The notes below the pieces were generated by a model. It made no database searches. It was not told the origin of the DNA and saw only the letters and a program-made list of their open reading frames with translations. This document shows positions 35,164 to 48,405 of a DNA stretch of 64,000 nucleotides, piece after piece (position 1 is the first letter of the stretch; the number at the start of each line of letters is the position of its first letter). This stretch comes from Dipteronia dyeriana (Eukaryota > Streptophyta > Magnoliopsida > Sapindales > Sapindaceae), in assembly GCA_032871835.1 (NCBI GenBank), contig CM065296.1:121158146-121222145 (forward strand), in the 5' to 3' direction. The position numbers and the translations under genes are program-made.

Positions 35164-36070
35164 GTACACTTCTGTTTTGTCTAGCAATGTTGAATCATTG
35201 GTTTTGTGAGCTAGCTTCATTCATTTTCGGGTAGAATAGGTGAATTGTATGTTTAAATGTTATAACTAAGCAAATGGGTAACGGAGTAGCTCTAACTTCC
35301 TTTTATGTTTGGTACCTGAAAGTGTAATTTCTTTAAAAAAATAACTAGAACATGATCTCTTATCAAGCATTCTAATTAGAACTATTGGATTTATTTTGTA
35401 TCGTTCTTAAAAGTAATTTTATATTATAAGGACTAAGGTTTTTGGTGTCTGTCATCGATGTGGAAAAGGAGAACATAAAAAAAAAAGAAGGAAAAGAAGA
35501 TCTTAGTATGCGTAGAGATAACTGTGATATTCAGTCATGTACCAGTGTTTTCTCTCTTCTTTGATGCTAAAGTTCGGAAAATACAAATATTTGTAAAATA
35601 TAGAAAGTAAAAGTTTAAACAAGGGAAGAAAGAGAGATAAAGAAGAGAAAAAGCCAACTATGTCTTATTATTCTCGTCGGTGTCAATAGGTTATAGTTGG
35701 AATTTAGTTATTCATTTGTGAACACATGTCCTGCTGACCTCTTGCACTTCATTAGAGAGTAAGTATCATTTGAGTTCTTGGTCAACGGTTATGCCTCTCG
35801 CTTTACTGTCTTGAAATACATATCCCAAAATTGAGCTAAATGATGAATTGAGAGTTTAGTGCTTTAGTGTAACCCTTTAACCTTCGTTTTATTTAAATTT
35901 TAATTGTATATGAATGTAATTTGCAGTCTAGTAAATGAGCTTATACCATATCAACTGCAGGCATCCTATTGAAGGGCCAATGGTTGAAGCCATAAACGGT
36001 TCTTTCGGTGGATTTTCATGACAAATGCTATCGGACTATCCTTGTTCCTTGTTATTCAATAAACTTATAG
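35164..36070 (+). other. Probable 3' untranslated region of NDUFB2, with an intron
   Basis: The stop codon TAG is immediately followed by GTACAC, a donor-like site, and ATCAACTGCAG at about 35951-35961 is acceptor-like. The following GCATCCTATTGAAGGGCC to the AATAAA-like TTCAATAAACTT (about 36055) would be the terminal exon. This is inference from splice-like signals only. Confidence 0.45.
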
Positions 36071-38637
36071 TGATGGCATGATGCCATGAACAACAAATTT
36101 CATTTTAACATGTTAGTTTGTGAGCTTGGATCTTGTTTTCAGCCTGTATGTATATGTGCACATTTATGCTTTGATATTTCATGAAGTCAATTATGGAATT
36201 GAATTAATGAAGCTTGAACTAAGTTTTAATCATTCTTCTTGTATTGTGGTGAATTTTTTGTTTTTGTCAGACAACTAAGTGACTCGTTTCTGTCTCATAA
36301 CACTGACGGTGTTTATTTTAGCATTTCTTGGTATCCATATGTATCGGTAACATTTAGCAACACACCACACCCTCTTCAAATCTGGTTTGGTTCCATATCT
36401 GGGGTGTCTAAGCAAATGAGATTCTGACAATGAAGGGATTGTCGCTTGGTTTGAGGTGTCTACAGGCATTGTAGCATGTTTGATTTTTACCGAGTGAAAG
36501 TGAACATGGAATCTAGAAATCAAGTTTATCTTTGATATCAATTGTTCAGTCTGAAAACTTGCCTACTTCATCCTTGGAAACTTGAAGATCCAAACCCTGG
36601 AACATCGTATTCTGCTACCATGTGCTATATATAGAATCATTGGAAATTGGCATGCCAATAGAATTCTGGTAAAATTTACTGATAGGATTCTCAGGAGTTT
36701 TTCATTTCAAGCTTGGCTCGACTTTGGGTTTTGACTTGGATTTGATGACGTTTTGTTAGATTGCAAATACGATATGGGCCTGACCTGGCCCGAGGTTTAA
36801 TCAAACTTAGGCAGCAGCTAAACCCACATTTGGTCCTATAATAAATTTTAAAGCCCTACCCACATTTGGCCCTATTGCACCTTTGAGCCTAAAAATATAG
36901 CTCGGCTTGGTTAATTAACATTTTTTTTTTCTCTTTAAATCTAACACCGAACGGATTAGGATTAGGATTAGGGTTAGGGGTTAGAAGTCTATCGGGACTT
37001 GAGATTAATCGATATATGATCAGTCAAGATATCCATTTGCATAACCAAGATATATTTATTCATTTATATTCGGGGGAGAAAACTCTAAAACTCTCCGCAC
37101 ATACCGGTAATTGAGTATGATATGCATTTGACACTCCTACAACAATCTAAGTTATCAAGTAAATCATACATGGCAGAGTGATTGAAGAAATATAAGTAAT
37201 ATGAAATCGCTGGCAATACAACCTGTTTGGTAGCATTGCCAGAAACTATTAGAAGAAACCAACATAAACAATCAGAAAAAGAAAAAGGAAATTGAGAGTC
37301 ACGTGAGGACAGAATATGCTTGAATTATCGTGATTTCAACCCACAATTCAAGTTCCTTGATATCTCATTTGGATTCAACCGTAGAAAACAAATTATATTG
37401 GACACATGAAAATGGAGACCACTTTGTTAATCACCCATTCGTGGGTTGTAATTGTCGAATTAATTAAAAATAATATGCTGAAATAAACAAAATTTAGATT
37501 GTATAATCGTGTCAAATTTTTAAATGTAGCATGTCGAGAAACAAATGAGAAAGAATGCATGTAAACATTAGACAAATCAATAATTAATAGATCCACAACT
37601 CATTTTAAAAATGCCAACGATTCTGCTTGTCCCTTCAAAGCTCCTCTACCAAGCTGTATGATATTAATATATATCGCATGCAACAAGTTCTTGTTCAAAA
37701 TGATAGAAGAATTGTTGGACGTCATGTTGGATTTGGATGCTTAATTGGCTTGATGGTCTCAAATAGTTTAAAAAATACACAAAGTTTAAAATAAATAAAA
37801 AATAATCGATGGGCCCTCTATACTGCAACCATTGATATCTGTTATGATAGCAGAAACAATTTTTATTTGTCATTACTTGTCTAACATAAAATAGCCAGAT
37901 TTGAGAATGCAATCACATGATTTACAAACTAATTAAGAAGGTACCTCATTTTGCTCTCTCATTGATAGTACATCATTTTGCAAACCCTAAATTTGCTTAA
38001 GATACAAATGGGTTATGTGTTTTAATCAAGTTATAATTCCACTTCAATCGGATACAAAATGTTTTGTTTTAGTTTGATTTATTAACGATCCGTTCATTAT
38101 ATATTTTACAGAATTTCGGCTTGATAATCCAAAAGGACACAGTTTAATTCGAATATTAATGTAAAACTTGATTTTAAGTTTGCAGTATATATGCCTGAGA
38201 TAAAGTATATGTATAATTTGGCTCAATAGGATCGATTTATATACATCATGTCATCATGCAAGTTAATTAAAATAAAAATAAAAAATTGCTCACATTCTCT
38301 TGAATCAAGCTACAATAAATGATGATAAATTAGGAATCAGAATCGTTTCTAGAATCTAAAATGAAACGTGAGCACAAAACATGATATATAAATTGATAAA
38401 TGAATTAGTTTTTAATTAATGAAAGAATAAAAGATTAATTCATATCTACTTCAAAATAATGAAGTAATTATCAAATTAAACAACTTAAAATTATGAAGAA
38501 AACAAAAAAGACTATGTTATTCACTTATTTGTATTGTGCATCAAGTGGAAAGCTCTTCAATTATGGCTTGCCAACCCTAGAACAATAAAAAGAGTCTAAA
38601 TATATACACACACATACATGTATATATATCTTCCTAG
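36071..38637. other. Intergenic spacer
   Basis: No recognised gene. A short GGATTAGGATTAGGGTTAGG run at 36954-36975 is telomere-like but not the plant TTTAGGG array. Short open frames here show no family features. Confidence 0.5.
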
Positions 38638-39342
38638 CTAGTTGGTAAGTATATTCAGAAGTGAAACCCTAGTTTGAATCAAACGCCTAAACATGCACTC
38701 TATCTCAACTTCAAGAATTTCAATGGCAGTCTCCACTGCCTCCATTCTTTTGTTGGCACTTTGAAGCGCCATTTCGTCACAAATATCGTACAAACTTTGC
38801 TGGCTCCCGGACCTCATGAACATCGACGTAAAAGACCCTTTTGCCGATTTTTGATCCAACCACGGTATAGATATAAGAGACAAGAGTGATTCAACTATAG
38901 AAATAGTTGTCACTTTCACTTCTTTCAACACATCTACAACAATGACCAAATTAGGGTTTACAGCAGGAGATAATATATGATCGGAAGTGACAATATTAGA
39001 TTTGCTTTTGATCCCTCTCAGTGAATGCAAGCACTTCAACGTCTCTTTCTTCAACTTCTTTCTATAGCGATTGTACGTGGCGATTTTGGTAGAAATGTCT
39101 GACTCTCCAATGATCACTCGTCGTAACGTGGATTGAAGATCTTGGAGATGTTGTTTGACAAGGAGAAGAACATCCTTGGTTATGCCACAGACATCTAACA
39201 TTCTCAACGACGCCTCCGAGACCTCGTTAACCCACTTCTCTTGTCTTTGATGGACAAGAGCTTGTTGGATCACCGGCGAGTGGAGGAGATCATTTGCAGA
39301 GTTGTGTAGGTCTCTCAGAGCAATGAAATTAAGGCGCGCCAT
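38638..39342 (-). CDS. DUF241 family protein, 234 aa, short N-terminus
   Basis: Plant-specific DUF241 family of unknown biochemical function. Family landmarks: LRDLHNSANDLLHSPVIQQA, EKWVNEVSEASLRMLDVCGI, the central coiled region YNRYRKKLKKETLKCLHSLRG, LKEVKVTTISIVESLLSLIS and the C-terminal ECMFRRLIQTRVSLLNILTN. The full-length relative at 56.8 kb has about 60 more residues before this point, with the usual basic/Ser N-terminus (ARNNSLPSRSHPL). Here the ATG lies only a few residues ahead of LRDLH, and nothing like the missing part precedes it. The upstream DNA looks like an ordinary AT-rich leader. The frame is otherwise intact and intronless. It may be a functional short form or a 5'-truncated duplicate. 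Confidence 0.85.
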   Translation of the reverse strand: MARLNFIALRDLHNSANDLLHSPVIQQALVHQRQEKWVNEVSEASLRMLDVCGITKDVLLLVKQHLQDLQSTLRRVIIGESDISTKIATYNRYRKKLKKETLKCLHSLRGIKSKSNIVTSDHILSPAVNPNLVIVVDVLKEVKVTTISIVESLLSLISIPWLDQKSAKGSFTSMFMRSGSQQSLYDICDEMALQSANKRMEAVETAIEILEVEIECMFRRLIQTRVSLLNILTN

Positions 39343-42300
39343 ATTTTTTGGTATATATTAGCAATTAAACAAAGAAAATTAGCAAGAAATTGATGAAGTA
39401 GTGCTACTAGTTGTTTAATTTCTATGATGGATTTAATTATATAGAAACTTAGATATATAGACTAGACAGCTTGTGAGTTGTGATCCTAATTAGATTCAGA
39501 TCTTGAACGAAAGTACAAAGAAGTATCCTCTCTGGTACGGACATGCAGACTTGACAGTACTGTTAATATTATCAATAATTTGCTGGGACACAGCTAAGAG
39601 CATTAAACATTTTTATCTTGAAAAGGAACCTTCGATCGAAAAGACAAGTTTGTGGAAGATATTGTTTGTTGGTGACATATTAAGATTTGTATCTATTGAT
39701 ATTTGAATGCATGCACGAGAGGAGTGACAGCCTGTTTGTTTACTGTTTACTTAATATTGGTGTTATATACTTATATATATATATATATACACATTAAGTG
39801 GTTAGAGAAGATAATGTTGAAATAGTATCAGGTCAATCAGGCTTGAAAATTGGGGCATGAATAATGCAGTTTCTGGAGGAGTTAACAAATGCGTAGGGTT
39901 TTGATTTTGACAGGAATTTCCAGGAAATTTTTGTGAAGGTTCCAGGATATATACATATTATTTTAACACTAGGTAAAAACCTCTTTAAATCTATCGATTT
40001 GAATGCTTTTTGAATAATTTTTTATCCGATAGTTTTTGTGGAAAAGATAGTTTTAATGCTTGATTTTTTTATTTTTATTTTTTTCAAATTTTGCATACGA
40101 ATAAATTTTAGTGAACTTATGATTTCAAGATATCGCATATAGACCATAGATTATAGAGAAACACCGATAAGTGTATACAGACTGAATCAATACAATTGAA
40201 TCTATAAGACTATGACCCAAATGTTCACACTGACAAGTACATATAGACCGGATCAAATCAACTGAACACGTGGCTTATATATAATCAACTCATAATTTTA
40301 TATATACAGTGTACATGTTGTTTCTAGGCAAATTAAAACGAATGAGTGGATTTTTTATGAAGAGTGTACGTGCGGTTTCTGTAAAGGAAATGGATAATTG
40401 TAAAACGAATTGGATTTTTGGGCCTCTGTGAAGGCCCACTAAATGTTACTAATTTTTAAATATTTCCAACTTTATACATTGGAAAGATTGTACATCTTTT
40501 AAACAATGGGTCATGCCTTTCAAATTAATGTATTCAAACCTCTTTTGGTCTCATGTAACCACGAGTATTTTGTTTATTGACTTATTATAAATTTAGGAGT
40601 CGGTGACGTAAACATAGTCTACCTTACAATTTTATTGATATAGGTGTACATGAGAGATTTATCATTATACCGACTCAACTATATTATTGAAACATTTTTT
40701 TTATATATTAACTAAAACTTGAAACTAACTTAGAGGGTACTTTGTGAAATGATAAAATATATTCTCTTATCTGTTTAAACTAATTCACAAGTCTTAACAT
40801 ACAAACATTTATAAAATTGAAAGAAAAATGAGTTCTTTAATTATCACCAGAAAATAAAAGTAGGAGACTTCTTCGGTGAAATTTAGTGCAGAAGAATATT
40901 TGACATTAGACTTAGAAAAAGTGTAAATAGCAATGACAGATTGATAAACTTTTCCTTTATAGGTTTGAACATCTGATCATCTGATTAATTCAACTAAAAA
41001 AAAAAAAAAAGGTGTTCAATGAATTTGTTACACTTGCAATAAAGAATTAAAAAGGAAAAAAAAAAAGGAATATTAAGACTGAATTAGTTCTTATTCTTGT
41101 GACGACTAATGACTTGTGATGTTGCTTTGAAGTACAGTCAATTTGCCAACCATTACATGTACACAAGCATCCTCAGACCTCTCTTTTCACATTACTTTAA
41201 TAGAATTCTTGAATTTTGTGAATTCCAGGAAGTTGGGGGACATCTGAAATCTGAATGAATTTTTAGACTTATTAGCCGTCCTTAATCCTTATGGAAACAA
41301 AAGCATTATTACTTTAAGTTTAAGATTCGATCAAAACTGAAAAATAATGATACGGTTTCAAAATTAGGTTCAACTGCAGAATGAGATTTTTATCTGATTC
41401 AAAATCTAGCCTCTGCTTGTAGAAAGAAAAGCATTAATACTAAGGAGAATTTCAAATATTTAGTGAGATTCAATCAAAATCAAAAAATAATTAATTGCAC
41501 CATTTTAGAATTAGATGAAAGAGTTTTTAATTAAAGATAAATAAAACTTATTATATGCATATAGTATCAAAAGTCAAAACCAAGATGAGACCTAAAGGGG
41601 TCATGTTTAATTTTTATCTAATTTTTACCTCAAATGTTGATATTTACATTTTCTTTAAATTTTGTTGTCATCACTGCATACCTAAATTTGATGAAGATGG
41701 TTCGACTTTGATTATGATCTAATTTGGACTTGGAAGTTGAAATTTCCTCTCAAATGGCTCTTCTTTATGCGAAAGTCAAAGTCCACTATTCTTTTAACTA
41801 ACTTGCAAAAAATAAAAATTCTTTTAGGATAAAAAATATTAAATATATATATATATGGTAACAGGCGCCTGCCCTAGAGTCCTAGACAATTTTCCCAGCC
41901 TAAAGTAGTTAACTATTCGACCATATTTTAATTTATTCTTGTTTGCCTTTGGTTTGTCACTTAAATACCATCATTAGCGGCCAAAAAGTTTTGGTGTATT
42001 TCCTTTTCTCCTCTAGTCAGACAGGGAGATAACAATATAATTGGTCAAACATTGGTGCTTCTTTTATTTTTATTTTTAAGAAATAAGTTTTTTTTTCCTT
42101 AATTTAAATTATTATGTCGTAAAATTTTCACATCCACTTCATTTTATATTCAAATTATATCTTCATATCCGACCTCCAAATTTGAATATATATATATATT
42201 TTTTTAAAAGAAGATTTTGTTGGGTTATATTTGTGATTAATTGAGAATCGAAAAAGTAGTTTGATATACTCTCCTAATCATTTAAATTAAGAGTAATCAT

Positions 42301-44544
42301 TGTCTTTTGCTTGAGATAGAGGTAATTGAGAATTAATTGTGTCATTCGATATACTAATGAATGTAAAATTACATAATTAATACAAGTAAACATTGATTCA
42401 ATTCAACGAATGAAATTTTAAACTTAATATTGTAATATTGTGTGAAAAAGAAAAAAGGAAAAATGGGTCCCCCCGAGACCAACCAAAAAATTTAGTAATA
42501 TAATTAATTAGCCTTAGGTTGTAATTCAAACGGGGATCAAAAGCTAGGTTCAACAAAAGGTCGTTTTCTTTTCAAGTATTTCTTAGAAAAGTTGTACACG
42601 TAAAATCCACTAGTATGGACCAATGAAGAATGTGTGATATTCTCTTGATAAAAATAAATTTATGGAAACTATATGACCACGTGATATGACATTTTCTTGG
42701 TTGCAATTTTTTCAAACATTTCGTGATAAGATATACGATAAAATCAATAGGCTTTAAAATCACCTTAAAAATTTAGAAAAATAAAATGGATAGAATGTTT
42801 GGTTCGTGATTTAAATATAACTTTTGAATGTTGAAATACATTTGAAGTTTTTAGAATTCTATTTAAAACAAAAAACCAACTGACAAGTTTTGTTTTTTTT
42901 CTTTTTCCCTCATTTAGTTTACACTAATTGTTAAATTTTACAATAAATATAGACTTAAATCATTTCTTATATTGTGTGGCCGTGATTGAATCCAAAACCT
43001 TTTGTACGTCAAACAAAATAAAAATAAAAAATACCATATATTCTATATTTCTATGCTAATTAGTTTTTCACATTTTTTTTTTTGAAATATTACAAGAATT
43101 ATTACAATAGGACTGTCGGGACCTACCGAGATCAAACAATACATGTGTGGTCCGGATATTTACTTCTATAACGGGAGATAACTACTTCTCACAACCCGAA
43201 AAGAAAACTCTTAACATATACTTATAAATTGTGCATGATAAGATTTGGTAGGGAGTACCAGTTTTGCTAAGAGGTGATATGCTTAATTGACCTGGGTTTT
43301 TCGTTTAATTTTTTTGACTAATTCATACAAATTCATTAATTAGAGATGGAGAATTCATGGAATATGGTACTTTTGTATTCCTTAATTTGAACGTGTTTTG
43401 TTGTTAAGGTGGAGATTATCAGCTTACATTGAATTGTGATAGAAATGTGAAGTGGGTCCTTTTTTGAAGAATTTATCTACATTTTAATTTGGGTTCAAAA
43501 CTTTGAAAAGCATATCAAGAATTGACCAGTCATTGTAAAGGTCATGCATGTTACTATTCATTTTAAAAATTCAACTAGCACAGAAGAATACATCAACTTT
43601 CTTGTTTATTCAACTCAAAACTGTGTTGGCTCGATCGAACAATGAAGAATCGGAAATTAATTACATACTTAACAAAAAAAAAAAAAAATCCACCATAAAG
43701 ACCCCTTTGCTTGAAGTTGAAGGTGATCAGTTGGGTGAATTTCATCCCACCCAGAACTCTTTTTACCAAAAAACTTCTAATGAAACAGTTTCCTTAGGAT
43801 TCACTTCTTTTTTTTCGTTTACATTTAATTTATTTATCACATAACATATTTTCTATTAAGTGAACAAACAAATAATTGATGTGGATCAGATTGTTTCATT
43901 TGAAATATATTTTCACATTGTAATTTTATCTCATACTGCTACTTTAAATTTTGACTAAATTAAACTCGTATAATCATTTTAAATATACATATATAAGTAT
44001 TTATTTCAATTATCATTTCAGATGTACCGAATTATTTCGAAACTCTGCCGTCTATGCTCAAACCCTTGTTATTTATAAATACAATCCGATCTTTATCAAT
44101 TTAAAACCTAGAGTGAATATTGTATTATGAACTGTGTTCACAAAGGTCTAATCACGTTAAAGTCAAGACATACCATAATCCCTAATAGTGTTACCTAAAA
44201 AAACAAAAAGTGATGTAGTGAGTTAATTAATGTTGTAAAACATTGTACGAAAAAATAATACTCACTCACCTTAAAAGAGGCCGAGGAAAAATGAACTCTA
44301 AAAATTAGAATAAAGGATAATCCAATTGACTATCAGGACACAGCTGTACTGTTGAATAGTATGCAGCATAACACCACATTTGTTTTGATGAAATTCATAC
44401 GGTGATAAATGATATAATAGATATTTTGAATATTTTGAATATTTTGAATATTTTTAAATGATTATATCGATTCAAGTATATTCTTACGGCGTTAGGATTT
44501 AAATAAATAACTTCTAAATCAGTTCGAATCTAACCCATATAAAA

Positions 44545-44548
<4 letters not shown>

Positions 44549-44590
<42 letters not shown>
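44549..44590. repeat. (TA)n microsatellite, about 42 bp
   Basis: Uninterrupted TA dinucleotide run. Confidence 0.95.
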
Positions 44591-44592
<2 letters not shown>

Positions 44593-45077
44593 CTATGATA
44601 GATAGATACGGTAATATGTATATATGTATACATTTTTTTTTCATTTTTTTTATTTTTTTTCTTATTTATTAAGGCGTCTCTTTAAATAATAATAATCATA
44701 AATAAACATAAAAACATATGGAGTTGTAAGTAATAGCCTAAAGTCCTATTAGCCTAGTAAGTGACACAAATTAAGGCTCAAATATAAAGCAAAGTAAACA
44801 TAAAGTTTTTATTTATTCTTTTAAAATATTAGTATGAAATTTTCAATGTCATTAAATAAATAAACACAATTTTTTTTTTTTTGTCAACTATTACAAACAC
44901 TTATTAATACAATTCATCAAGTACTATATTATATCTCAAACAAATTATAAATTAAATACTTTAAAAAATATCTTAAAAATTTTATCTGAAATAACATGAC
45001 TATTAATTCATTTGTAATCAACATACTGTTCATGGTCATCTCATAATGATTATAAGTTACTATTATATTAAAAATAC

Positions 45078-45280
45078 GAGTAATGTTAGATATCACACCT
45101 AAAAATACAACTGTTTCATCACAATATAGTTGAAGTGTCAATTTGTGAGTGAATATAAGGATAAGTAAGATAAATCATTATTAATATATATTCACCCACA
45201 ATTTGACACCTCAACTGCCATATGTGTTAGTGATAAAATATTGTAATTTTAGGTGTGATATATAGTATTACAATAACTAT
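45078..45280. mobile_element. Fold-back MITE, about 200 bp
   Basis: The left arm ATATCACACCTAAAAATACAA is complementary to the right arm (reverse complement ATATCACACCTAAAATTACAA). Inner parts also pair (CAGTTGAGGTGTCAAATTGT against the complement of 45130-45150), so almost the whole element can form a hairpin. It is small, non-coding and AT-rich. The target duplication is not clear. Confidence 0.75.
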
Positions 45281-48200
45281 ATATATATATATCATATTTA
45301 AGAGATATTTATCTTATAAATAAGTCAATCGCGTCATGTCAGTATTTCTTCAAATAAGATTTTGTTTCTCTCTTTTTAATATTGAAGAATAGTTTATCTT
45401 TTTTTTAATTATTATTATACTATTTTTTATATCACGTCATCATTAATATATAATATTTATATATTTTTTATATTTTTAATTAAATTCAATTAATATATAA
45501 CAAATTTGTATTTATAAATTTTATCATAATAAAAAATATATTATTATAAAGGTCTCGTCGAGATATTTAAAATGTGATTAATATTGAATATTTAATAATA
45601 TTATATTAATAATTAAAAAAATTATTCATATGATTTTTATATCCATTTAAAAATAATATTAGTTTCAAATATATGAAACGAGTGTATTTAAAAAGTAGAA
45701 TGTTTTTATTAAAATAATACAAATTTATTTCTAATTGATGAATATTTTAAATTTTTTTTTTTTACTTATCAAATTACTATATATATAAGTAAATAGATAT
45801 TTGAAGAGTGAAAATAAAAGTTTTATTTATTTTGTGATGCTTTAAATAATTTTTTGACACGACATATGTACTATATAATCTGTACACCTCAATGAATAAA
45901 ATATTACTATGCATGTGTACAAGTATAATCTTATTTTCTTATTTAATTAATTATCTCAATCGTGATAATTTTATTGATTTCTTTTTTAAAAAAAAAAACT
46001 TTTTATATTAATAAAATAGACTTTAGTGTGAATGTGTTTTGTGGGTCAACCGTACTACGTATATATGCGAATTACGATGCATAATATAAAGTTTGTATGA
46101 AACACAACAAATGGTATGAATGTATGATATTACTGTGATTTAATAAATGATCATAAATGTAGTACATGACATGAAACAATACACATCTAACTTATAATTA
46201 CTTTAAAAGGTGGTACGTACATATAAAAATGATTGGATAAACAATAGCAAATGTAACATAGATATATGATATTACGATAATACATACGTACACGCAGACG
46301 GAGTCACATGAGGTGTTAAAGTTTTACAGTTTTATAAATTAATTCTCTAAATTTTTAAATTTTTATTTTTACCCTTACTTTATATTTAGATTTTCTAATT
46401 CTTTTATAAATAAAATGTTAATAATTTTCTCGTAATCACGTATCATTTTTTTATACAGTAAAATCTCTCTATAGTCATAATGGTGGGATCAAACTAATTT
46501 TATTACTGTGTGAATGTTAAAAATTAATAGAGGTTTAATTATAAAAATTATTGTTTTGACTTATTTATCTCTATAATATATATTTGTTTCTCCATGTGAA
46601 TTCTATAAATACATTGCACTATAACACAACCCATGCAATCTTCAACCAATTCAAGTGATACCTTTCCTATATATAGGTAATTATTACTATACGGAGACAG
46701 GTTCTTTAATATGGGATCTAGAAAAATTATAACTTATTACAATGCGGAGTTTATTCTTATTTATAACCGGTAAAAAGTTGAGATTATAAATTTTTATGAC
46801 AAATCTTAAATATATATATTTTGTTATGTTAATTGTAATTTTTTCTTATCAAAATTTCACTACCTTATTTCTATCTTAACTGATTTTATCATACCTTGAT
46901 AAGTTATTTATATAGCTTTTGTTTAAAAAAAAATGTTTTGATTTATATAATTAAAACATGTCCGATAAATACAGTCATACGTTTATATTTAATTATTAAG
47001 AAATTTTGTCAAACAATTTTTTAATAATTTTTAACGATTAAAATAGTTTTTAGATATTAGAAAAATACTAGGATAATTTTTGACATAATTTTTAACAGTA
47101 AAGTTTCATCATATTAAATGTTTTTCATAAATGTGTAAATTAAGATAATTTATCTCAATAAAATATTACAAATCAATTAAAATAGTTAATGTTTTGAAAT
47201 GTAAACAACATTTTTTTTATTAACCTCTAAGATATATGTTGATATAATTTATTATTCCATGGCATCCTCTTGAACATAATTCTAAATCCGTCACCTATGT
47301 ATATATAGTATTATTTATACCAATACGTACTCATAAAATTATATAAGGAAATTGAATATTAATCACTTAATTATAAAAGAGTTCTGATAAATGTATACAT
47401 GTCAAATTAAAATATATCGTACATTATGAAGTGAAATACAATATATTTGTTTCAACCAACGAAAAGAATGTCTATTACCTTTTTACCAATTTGGCGAAGG
47501 AAGAGAGCATGCAGTTTCTATTTTGACTAAAAAAACAAAATTATTTATTAGAAATACCCTTACTTCTTAAAGATATCTTTACGGAATAAATTATTATTTA
47601 GAGATACCTTTACATTTTAGAGATATCTTTACGGAATGAATATTTTAACGAATGATATATTTGGTTTTTGTTTTTTATATTATATAAAATAAATATAATT
47701 ATTTTGGAGTTTAAGATAAAAAATATGATTCGAACCCATAATTTTAATAATATAAGTTTTGGTTGACTTTTTTAAGAAAGGACATTGTGAATATATGCCT
47801 TTAAATAGACTTTCTTTTTATTGGATACTTGATGTCTCAACTTTTTTTTTTTAAAAAAGAACTATTAAAAAAGACTAAGGAGTTTGTATAATTGTATTTT
47901 TATCTAAGTCCAACTGTTACTTAAATTTTTTTATATATAAGGCACAAGTTAATAAATTGTTGTTAGTTTGTTCAAAAAATAATAAACTACTGTTGGTATA
48001 ATCATATGATCAGACGGTGGAAATTCGATCAAAAGCCAACTACGTGTACCCAAGTTAGATTTTTTTTTTCCAGATAACGTGGTAGAAAATGGAGTGCAAC
48101 GTGGCGAGAAATCACTGGTGAATGTCCAACACGATGCGAGCCCAGAAAAAAGAAGAGTCCTGTCGGTGAAAATTTGGTAAAGCAAAAAAAAAAAAAAAGT

Positions 48201-48289
48201 TAAAAAGTCCACGTGGAATTACAGGATTCAACGGGTGTGAGAGTGAGCTACCATTTTATTGGTGGGTAACTTTTATTCTCTGTTCCTCC

Positions 48290-48297
48290 TATATATT
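48290..48297 (+). promoter_or_regulatory. TATA box of the LOG gene
   Basis: TATATATT about 110 bp upstream of the ATG at 48406. A (GA)n tract at 48391-48405 ends directly at the start codon. Confidence 0.5.
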
Positions 48298-48405
48298 TGC
48301 TATTAAGTTCTCTTTTGGTGAAACAACATCTAAACAGAGAACAAAAAAGGAAACACAAAAAAAAAAAATATCTCAAATCAATCAAATTTAGAGAGAGAGA
48401 GAGAG

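Larger units (their letters stand above)
39343..48289. other. 9-kb AT-rich gene-poor region
   Basis: No gene recognised on either strand. Visible structure: a (TA)n run at 44549-44590, a fold-back MITE at about 45078-45280, triplicated TATTTTGAA near 44432-44450, and frequent homopolymer A/T runs. The left few hundred bases are the promoter of the minus-strand DUF241 gene and the last few hundred the LOG promoter. It may contain decayed repeats I cannot classify. Confidence 0.5.

Noticed and set aside
36954..36975. Telomere-like GGATTAGGATTAGGGTTAGGG run
   Set aside because: Only three or four imperfect units and not the plant TTTAGGG repeat in register; too short to call an interstitial telomere.
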